Source: Pelomonas sp. BJYL3 (GTDB lineage Bacteria > Pseudomonadota > Gammaproteobacteria > Burkholderiales > Burkholderiaceae_C). From it: 64,000 bases of DNA. Shown piece by piece: positions 58,342 to 64,000 of the stretch (position 1 is the stretch's first letter; every line of letters starts with the position of its first letter). The stretch covers positions 1,178,001-1,242,000 of the forward strand of contig NZ_JANZKX010000001.1 of assembly GCF_027257975.1 (NCBI RefSeq). The letters run 5' to 3'. A model generated the notes under the pieces. That model was not told the DNA's origin, searched no databases, and saw only the letters and a program-made list of their open reading frames with translations. Both the position numbers and the translations under genes were made by a program.

Positions 58342-59739
58342 TCACACTGCTTGCTGAACACCCTGTCCGGCCACCGGGCCCGAAGGCGTGGCCGGGTCGA
58401 GGCGCACATGGAGCTGCAGCTTGACGCCCTCACGCCTCGCATACTCCCGCACCTGCTTGACCACCCGCGCGTCGAAGACGTAGCCACGGGCCAGGAGCAA
58501 GGCCCCCTGCGGACTGGTCAGATCCCGCGAGAGCACCATGCCCTCGACCAGGTCCTGGGCCAGGATCAGGCGGTCCTGCGGCCCCTGCTCGGCCAGGCTC
58601 TGAAGCGCGACGCCAAGGGCCTCGACGACGACCTTGGCATAGCGGACATCGGCGCCGCCCTTCACCATGGACAGCGCTTCCTCCGCGCTGTAGCGGCGCT
58701 CGGCCAGGCGTCCGCTCTGCAGGCCGTGGTAGTCCACCGCGGCCGCGAGGACCTGCGCCGCCAGGGACAGCTGCTCGCCCGCGAGCCCGTCCGGAAAGCC
58801 CTTGCCGTCCAGGCGCTCGTGCTGGGCACGCACGAGGCGCGCGGCCCGCTGCAGCTGGGCCAGCGGCATCAGCGCCGACTCCGCATGCAGGGGATGACGC
58901 CTGAAAAGCTGCAGCTCCTCGCCCCGCATCAGGGACATGGGCTTGCGCAGCAGTGCATCGGGAAAGCCCAGCTTGCCCACCTCGTGCAGCAGGCCGGCGA
59001 TGTGCAGGTCCTGTTCGGCCAGAGGGCCCAGGCCCAGCTGGTGGGCGGTCGCCCTGGCCAGGGCCGCGACCTGGCGCGAGTAGCCGGCCATGCTGCCATC
59101 GCGCAGCTCCGTCAGGCCCGCGAACACATTGATGGACAGCAGGAAGTTGCTCTGCAGCTCGGCATAAGCCTGCTCCAGCATGCCGTTGATCTGCTCGATC
59201 TCCTGGGTGCGTGCCTTGACGCGCGCCTCCAGGCCGGCGTTGAGGGCCTGCAGTTCCTGGTTCTGGACCTGCGTCAAGGCCTGCAGGCGCAGGTTCTCCT
59301 GCTCCAGGCGCCGACGCCGCAGCCCGTCCTCGACGACCATGAGCATGTTCTGGTCGTCCCAGGGCTTGGCGATGTAGCGGTGGATCTCGCCGCGGTTGAT
59401 CGCTGCGATGGTGGAGCTCACGTCCGCATAGCCCGTCAGCAGGATGCGGATCACCTCGGGCCAGCGCAGCCGGACCTGCTCCAGGAATTGCGCGCCGTCC
59501 ATCTCGGGCATGCGCATGTCCGACACGACCAGGTCCACCGGCTCGCGGGCCAGCGTGTCCAGCCCCGCCTGCCCGCCTTCGGCCAGCAGGACCTTGTAGC
59601 CCTTGGGTCGCAGCAGCCGCCGAAGCGAGCTGAGGATGGCCGGCTCGTCATCGACACACAGGACCACGGCCACCGCAGCCTCGGTGGTGCTGGCAGGCGG
59701 CTCGGGGCGCGCGGCGGGGAGTTCGCTCATCGATGCCAT
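58342..59739 (-). CDS. Response regulator with degenerate HD-GYP domain
   Basis: The 465-residue protein is built like RpfG: receiver (about 24-145, phospho-acceptor Asp74 in VSDMRMP), coiled coil (about 145-200), then an HD-GYP domain (about 205-380). Several metal ligands differ from the active family: GHS becomes GYS (Tyr220), HD becomes HE (Glu253), HHE becomes QHE (Gln306), and GYP is GFP. His252, His282, His285 and Asp311 remain. It is therefore probably not a c-di-GMP phosphodiesterase, but may bind nucleotide or partner proteins. A C-terminal domain of about 80 residues follows. It begins 10 bases after the kinase gene. Confidence 0.9.
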   Translation of the reverse strand: MASMSELPAARPEPPASTTEAAVAVVLCVDDEPAILSSLRRLLRPKGYKVLLAEGGQAGLDTLAREPVDLVVSDMRMPEMDGAQFLEQVRLRWPEVIRILLTGYADVSSTIAAINRGEIHRYIAKPWDDQNMLMVVEDGLRRRRLEQENLRLQALTQVQNQELQALNAGLEARVKARTQEIEQINGMLEQAYAELQSNFLLSINVFAGLTELRDGSMAGYSRQVAALARATAHQLGLGPLAEQDLHIAGLLHEVGKLGFPDALLRKPMSLMRGEELQLFRRHPLHAESALMPLAQLQRAARLVRAQHERLDGKGFPDGLAGEQLSLAAQVLAAAVDYHGLQSGRLAERRYSAEEALSMVKGGADVRYAKVVVEALGVALQSLAEQGPQDRLILAQDLVEGMVLSRDLTSPQGALLLARGYVFDARVVKQVREYARREGVKLQLHVRLDPATPSGPVAGQGVQQAV

Positions 59740-59749
59740 GGCAGACCCA

Positions 59750-60694
59750 TCATCCGGCCTGTGCCGGGCCTTGCTCGTCCGGCCCGTCAGGCTGCTCGAT
59801 GGGCAGTATCACGCGAAAGCGCGTGCCGGCCCCCAGCTGGCTGTCAACAAGGATCTGACCATGGTGCTTTTTCACGATGCCATAGGACAGCGACAGCCCC
59901 AGCCCCGTGCCCTGGCCGATGGGCTTGGTCGTGAAGAAGGGGTCGAAGATCCTGTTGAGGTTTTCTGGAGAGATGCCCGAGCCGTTGTCGGCGATCTCCA
60001 CCCAGACCTGCGACCCGTCCCTGCCGCTGCGAATGGTGATGCAGCCCTGCTCACCGCTGATGGCATGCGAGGCATTGATCAGCAGGTTCATGAAGACCTG
60101 GTTCAACTCCGACGGCAGGCACAGGATCTCGGGAATCTCGCCGTAGTCCTTGACGACCTTGGCCTTGTACTTGATCTCGTTGTTGACGATGTTGAGCGTC
60201 GATTCCAGACCGTGGTGCAGGTCCGCCAGGGCCCATTCCTGGCTGTTGTCGACGCGGGAGAAGTCCTTGAGGTCCTGCACGATCTTGCGAACGCGGCTGA
60301 TGCCCTCCCTGGACTCCGCCATGAGGGTCGGAATGTCCTCCTTGAGGTAGTCCAGCTCGACCTTCTGCCGCAAGGCCGAGAGCTCAGCGCCGACCTTCGT
60401 GCCCGCCAGCAGGGGTTCCGCCGCCTCATAGGCCGCCAGCATCTCGAACAGGTCGGCCAGGTAGCGTTCCAGCGTGCCGAAGTTCGAGAAGATGTAGCCG
60501 ATCGGGTTGTTGATCTCATGCGCCACGCCCGCTGCCAGCTGCCCGATGGAGGCCAGCTTCTCGGACTGCACCAGCTTCTCCTGCGCCTCACTGAGCCGCG
60601 CATTGAGCTGCTTCAGCTCCTGGTTGCTGCGCAGCAGTGCCTGCACCTCCTGCGCCGGCAGTGCACCGGCAGGGCCTTGTTCATGTGCGTTCAT
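59750..60694 (-). CDS. Soluble histidine kinase without input domain
   Basis: The 314-residue kinase has only an N-terminal coiled coil (about 10-45), a dimerisation domain with His59 in [14 protein letters not shown], and an ATPase domain ([32 protein letters not shown]). It has no PAS or membrane segment, so its signal must come from a partner protein. The core is a paralogue of the 707-residue kinase in the same operon. The ATG overlaps the stop of the HDOD gene (ATGA), with GAGGGG upstream. Confidence 0.93.
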   Translation of the reverse strand: MNAHEQGPAGALPAQEVQALLRSNQELKQLNARLSEAQEKLVQSEKLASIGQLAAGVAHEINNPIGYIFSNFGTLERYLADLFEMLAAYEAAEPLLAGTKVGAELSALRQKVELDYLKEDIPTLMAESREGISRVRKIVQDLKDFSRVDNSQEWALADLHHGLESTLNIVNNEIKYKAKVVKDYGEIPEILCLPSELNQVFMNLLINASHAISGEQGCITIRSGRDGSQVWVEIADNGSGISPENLNRIFDPFFTTKPIGQGTGLGLSLSYGIVKKHHGQILVDSQLGAGTRFRVILPIEQPDGPDEQGPAQAG

Positions 60695-61548
60695 GGAGAC
60701 CCCTCGCCAGGAAAGAAGGCCTGGCACAAGACAGCGTGCTCCGACTCCACGTCGGCAAAAAGGCGGAACCACTGCGGCTCCTCCATGTCCAGGCGGCGCC
60801 AGCTGTGCAGGGCCAGGGAGGGGACCGACTCGTCCGCCCGCCCCTCCAGGCCCAGCCCGTGGGCCACGCAATCGGCCACGTGCACCAAGTCCGCCAGCGG
60901 TGCGCTGCCGTCCTCGGGCGGCTGGTGATGCAGGGCCACGCTGTCCACCAGCGCGGGTGCCAGCAACCACTGCTCGGCCAGCGCGCCGCCAACGACGGCA
61001 TGGTCCTGGCCCAGGCAGGCGTGCTCAGCCTCGACAAGGCGGGTTCCCTCGTCAGCCTGCCAGCGCAGCGCCTGGGCGTACTCCTCCGGGGCCAGGCTGG
61101 CCAGGGCCACGCGCCCCAGGTCATGCAGCAGGCCGCCGGCAAAGGCCAGGCCGCTGTCCTGCCCCCCTGCACGAGCCAGGGCCTCCGCGCACAGAGCGCA
61201 GGCCAGCGAATGACGCCAATAGGCCCCCAGGTCGAAGGACGGGCATCGCCCGAGGTCGAAGCTGCGGGCCAGGCCCGCCGCGAGGGCCAGGTTGCGGACG
61301 GAGCGCCAGCCGATGATGGCCACGGCGTCCGAGATCAGCGTCACGCGCCGGGGCAGGCCATAGAACGGTGAGTTCGCCAGCCTCAGGACTTTGGCCACGA
61401 TGGCCTGGTCCAGCGAGATCTGCTGGGTGAGCTGCTCGATGCTCAGGTCCTCGTCGGCCAGCGAGACCAGCAGCTGCATCGCCACGGCATTGGGCGTCGG
61501 CAGGTCCCGGATCCGGCGGACCATGACGGCGGCATCGGTCGCGCTCAT
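60691..61548 (-). CDS. HDOD-domain signalling protein
   Basis: The 285-residue protein is one HDOD domain (about 10-215) with a C-terminal extension. HDOD domains are relatives of HD phosphohydrolases that usually act in signalling without proven catalysis. Visible blocks are LPTPNAVAMQLL, LDQAIVAKVLRLANSPFYG, WRHSLACALCAEAL and GGLLHDLGRVAL, with HDLG keeping the His-Asp pair. The start overlaps the stop of the 60-residue gene (ATGA) and its own stop overlaps the kinase start, so it is tightly coupled within the operon. Confidence 0.92.
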   Translation of the reverse strand: MSATDAAVMVRRIRDLPTPNAVAMQLLVSLADEDLSIEQLTQQISLDQAIVAKVLRLANSPFYGLPRRVTLISDAVAIIGWRSVRNLALAAGLARSFDLGRCPSFDLGAYWRHSLACALCAEALARAGGQDSGLAFAGGLLHDLGRVALASLAPEEYAQALRWQADEGTRLVEAEHACLGQDHAVVGGALAEQWLLAPALVDSVALHHQPPEDGSAPLADLVHVADCVAHGLGLEGRADESVPSLALHSWRRLDMEEPQWFRLFADVESEHAVLCQAFFPGEGSP

Positions 61549-61727
61549 GGTGACGCCCCCTCCCCCGCCTGCGCCCTGAAGCGCTGCAGGAGGAAGTACA
61601 GGGGGTTCACCCGCTCCTCCTTCAAGGCATGGCGAAACAGATGCTCCAGCTGGCGTTGCGCTTCGCTGCGGTGCTCGCTGGCGGCGTCGGGTCGGGCGGC
61701 CAGGGCAGGCGCCGGATGCTCGTTCAT
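61545..61727 (-). CDS. Small protein of 60 residues, unknown
   Basis: The 60-residue product starts at an ATG with AAGGGAG five bases upstream. Both ends overlap neighbours by ATGA: its start with the stop of the EAL protein, its stop with the start of the HDOD gene. This double coupling and a good ribosome site argue that it is real. The N-terminal half is Ala/Pro-rich and probably flexible; the C-terminal half (EAQRQLEHLFRHALKEERVN) is likely an amphipathic helix, followed by PLYFLLQRFRAQ. No known family was recognised. It could be an adaptor between the neighbouring signalling proteins. Confidence 0.75.
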   Translation of the reverse strand: MNEHPAPALAARPDAASEHRSEAQRQLEHLFRHALKEERVNPLYFLLQRFRAQAGEGASP

Positions 61728-64000
61728 AGGTACTCCCTTTCGTGTTCCACGGGCATCAGCACCAGCAGGCGGCCCCGCTGTGTCGGCTGCGCTTCCCAGC
61801 CGGCCCACAGGGAACGGCACAGGGCCCGGTAGCCATGCCCGTCGATGTGGACCAGGGTGCTGGCATCCCCGGATTCGCTCCACAGCGCGCGCAGGCCGTC
61901 GGGCAGCACCTCGTCCAGGAAACGGCCGACGGGCGCCGGCTGGTGCTTGAACAACTGCTCCGATGCCTCGTTGGCATAGCTGATCATGCCGCTCGGGTCC
62001 GCCCCGATGATGGGCAGGGGCACGCGCTCCAGCAGCTCGCGCATCACCTGCAGGCTGACTTCCTCGCGGCTGATGCGCTCATGCTGGGACTGCAGCAGCT
62101 GCTGGAGCCGGCGGTTGACCTGAGCCAGCTCCTGGTTGGCCTCCGTCACTGCCGAGTCCAGGCGCCTGTTCTCGTCCGCCAGCTCCTTGCTGCGGAAGGC
62201 CTCCTGCACATGCGCCCTCAGCCGCTCATCGTCCCAGGGCTTGGTCAGGAACTTGTAGATGGCGCCCTCGTTGATCGCGTCCGTGATGGACTGCAGCTCC
62301 GTGTAGCCGGACAGCACCATGCGCACCGTGCCGGGATAGAGCTCTTTGGCGCGCCGCAGGAACTCGACCCCCGTCATGCCCGGCATGCGCTGGTCGGAGA
62401 GGATCACGTCGACCTCGTGCTCGGCCAGGCACTGCAGGCCTTCGCTGCCGCTGTTGGCGGTGAGGATCTGGTAGCCGTCGCGGCGCAGCAGGCGCCTCAG
62501 TGCGGCGACGATGTTCTCCTCGTCGTCCACCAGCAGCAGGGTGCGCCTGCGTTCGGCGGCGAACAGATGCCTCGGCAGCTGCTGCTCCGCGCGCAGCTGG
62601 GCCTCGAAGGCCACGGCATCCACGCCCGGGCTGAAGAGGAAGCCCTGCATCTGGTCGCACTTGTTGGCCATCAGCATGGACAGCTGCCCTTCGGTCTCCA
62701 CCCCCTCCGCCAGCACCTTCAGCTGCAGGCTGTGCGCCATGTTGATGACCGCCCGGGTCATGGAGACATCATGCGCCGCTGCCTCGACGTCGTGGACGAT
62801 GCTGCGGTCGATCTTCACGATGTCCACCGGCAGCCGGCGCAGGTAGCCGAGGTTCGAGTAGCCGGTGCCGAAGTCGTCCAGCGAGATCTCCACGCCCAGC
62901 GCCTTGATGGCATGCAAGGCGCGCAGGATGTGCTGGCTTTCCTCGATGAAGAGGCTTTCGGTGATCTCGATGCCCAGCCAGCGCGGGTCCATGCCCGTCT
63001 CGCGAAGGATGTTCTGCACCCGCCAGGCGATGTCCGGCAGCTGCAGCTGGCGCGCTGACAGGTTCACGGCCAGGCGAATCGGGCGCAGGCCCGCCTTCTG
63101 CCACTTCACGGCCTGCAGGCAGGCCTGGCGCATCACCCACTCGCCCAGCTCGACAATCAGCCCGCAGGCCTCGGCCACGGCGATGAACTCCACCGGCGGC
63201 ACCTCGCCGCGCACCGGGTCCGTCCAGCGCGCGAGCACTTCGGCGCCGATGATGCGCCCCTGCCGGAGCTCCAGCTGGGCCTGGTAGTGCAGGTGCAGCC
63301 CATCCTGATCCAGGGCACGGCGCAGCGCTGTCTCCGTCTCCAGGCGCCGGAAGGCGCGCGCATGCGCAGCAGGGTCATAGCGGCAGACCAGGCCCTCGCT
63401 CTCGCGCGCCTGCCCCAGGGCCGCCTGGGCCTGGTGGAGCAGCCTGGGGCCCTGGTCGCTGTCCAGGGGCGCCTGGCTGAATCCCAGCGAGCAGCTCATG
63501 GCGAACTCGACGTCGCCCAGCTGCACAGGCTCGTTGAGCGCCCGCAGCAGCGCCCGGCATTCCTCCAGCAGCTCCGCCTGCCCTTCACCAGCGGGAATGC
63601 GCCGCAGGCAGGCGTACTCGCCCTGACCCAGGTGCGCCAGCACCAGTGCGGTCTTGCCGGCTGCCGTCTCCAGCCGCTGCGCCACGAGCTGCAGCAGGCG
63701 GTCGCCACCGTCATAGCCCAGGGAGTCCATCACCATGCCCAGCTGGTGCACCTGCATGACCATCAGGACCAGGCCGGCGTCGCCCTCACGCAGCGGCTCC
63801 AGGCATTGCTGCAGGCGCTCCAGCAAGGCCTTGCGGTTGGACAGCCCGGTGACGGGGCAGCTCTTGTCCAGCCGCTCGATGCGCTGTTCGGCGTCGTGGC
63901 GCTCGGTGACGTCCTGCAGAATCGTCAGCGCCCGTCGCGGCCAGCCCTTGTCGTCCAGGTCGATGACGGCCCGGTGCAGGACCGTGCGAAAGCTGCCATC
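61724..64000 (-). CDS. PAS-GGDEF-EAL-REC-PAS signalling protein, 5' end outside the window
   Basis: The open frame runs off the window end, so the N-terminus is missing; the visible part is about 758 residues. In order: the end of a PAS domain (RALTILQDVTERHDAEQ), a degenerate GGDEF domain (LGQGEYACL where GGDEF is expected), an EAL domain with EVLARW, AVNLSARQL, IEITES, LDDFGTGYSNL, VKIDRS and AEGVET, a receiver (LLVDDEEN, phospho-acceptor Asp in ILSDQRMP, Lys in LTKPWDD), a coiled coil and a C-terminal PAS domain (VPLPIIGADPSGM). The EAL block looks active, so phosphorylation of the receiver may control c-di-GMP hydrolysis. Its stop overlaps the start of the 60-residue gene. Confidence 0.93.
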   Translation of the reverse strand, partial: DGSFRTVLHRAVIDLDDKGWPRRALTILQDVTERHDAEQRIERLDKSCPVTGLSNRKALLERLQQCLEPLREGDAGLVLMVMQVHQLGMVMDSLGYDGGDRLLQLVAQRLETAAGKTALVLAHLGQGEYACLRRIPAGEGQAELLEECRALLRALNEPVQLGDVEFAMSCSLGFSQAPLDSDQGPRLLHQAQAALGQARESEGLVCRYDPAAHARAFRRLETETALRRALDQDGLHLHYQAQLELRQGRIIGAEVLARWTDPVRGEVPPVEFIAVAEACGLIVELGEWVMRQACLQAVKWQKAGLRPIRLAVNLSARQLQLPDIAWRVQNILRETGMDPRWLGIEITESLFIEESQHILRALHAIKALGVEISLDDFGTGYSNLGYLRRLPVDIVKIDRSIVHDVEAAAHDVSMTRAVINMAHSLQLKVLAEGVETEGQLSMLMANKCDQMQGFLFSPGVDAVAFEAQLRAEQQLPRHLFAAERRRTLLLVDDEENIVAALRRLLRRDGYQILTANSGSEGLQCLAEHEVDVILSDQRMPGMTGVEFLRRAKELYPGTVRMVLSGYTELQSITDAINEGAIYKFLTKPWDDERLRAHVQEAFRSKELADENRRLDSAVTEANQELAQVNRRLQQLLQSQHERISREEVSLQVMRELLERVPLPIIGADPSGMISYANEASEQLFKHQPAPVGRFLDEVLPDGLRALWSESGDASTLVHIDGHGYRALCRSLWAGWEAQPTQRGRLLVLMPVEHEREYL

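Noticed and set aside
61724-63826. Start of the EAL protein at the TTG at 63826
   Set aside because: The frame stays open to the window end and encodes PAS and GGDEF sequence upstream of that codon, so the gene is partial in this window.

Overview
The window reads as chromosomal DNA from a high-GC betaproteobacterium of the Burkholderiales, most like the Roseateles/Rubrivivax/Leptothrix group. The assignment is inferred from the strong GC bias at third codon positions, a thiC-thiO-thiS-thiG-thiDE cluster with fused ThiD-ThiE, the orders corC-lnt-glyQ-glyS-gmhB-plsC and dksA-(STAS protein)-hslV-hslU, and a fused isobutyryl-CoA mutase. I saw no rRNA, tRNA, insertion sequence, prophage or CRISPR array.

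Layout. 0-7 kb: a TonB-domain protein, then a thiamine operon behind a TPP riboswitch whose predicted transcription start is its own first base. 7-17.4 kb: mixed single genes: a D-threonine aldolase/DSD1-type PLP enzyme, an SGNH hydrolase, an EamA transporter, a CAP-domain lipoprotein with a hexanucleotide microsatellite, a DUF6445-like protein, a lone receiver, a large S9 peptidase, a lipoprotein metallopeptidase and a carboxylesterase. 17.4-24.6 kb: an NtrB/NtrC-like pair divergent from a membrane-fusion-protein/MacB-type ABC exporter, with a sigma-54 promoter and a perfect 16-bp palindrome between them. 24.6-26.3 kb: a MerR (LiuR-like) regulator divergent from an MBL-fold hydrolase, with a palindromic operator between.

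26.5-34.7 kb: one long minus-strand run, corC-lnt-glyQ-glyS-gmhB-plsC-ygjP, in which GmhB has lost two catalytic aspartates. 34.8-41.1 kb: a CobW-type metallochaperone, a DksA lacking most zinc-finger cysteines, a STAS protein, an array of 66-bp tandem repeats, and HslVU. 41.1-45.3 kb: a potassium channel, a two-gene ABC exporter and type III pantothenate kinase. 45.5-55.5 kb: three chemoreceptors and a membrane EAL protein around icmF, which has a perfect 22-bp LiuR-type palindrome over its promoter.

55.6-64 kb: the most system-like region, a minus-strand run of seven closely packed genes, four of whose six junctions share stop and start bases. It encodes a PAS-GGDEF-EAL-REC-PAS protein (running off the window), a 60-aa orphan, an HDOD protein, a soluble histidine kinase, a receiver fused to a degenerate HD-GYP domain, a second receiver protein and a PAS histidine kinase paralogous to the first. 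It looks like a multi-kinase c-di-GMP signalling module whose input I cannot identify here.

Two DNA-level signals cut across genes: a 17-bp word (AGGCAAGACCTGACCCC) present three times exactly and several times approximately, in different reading frames, and the LiuR-type operator shared by two loci 23.6 kb apart.
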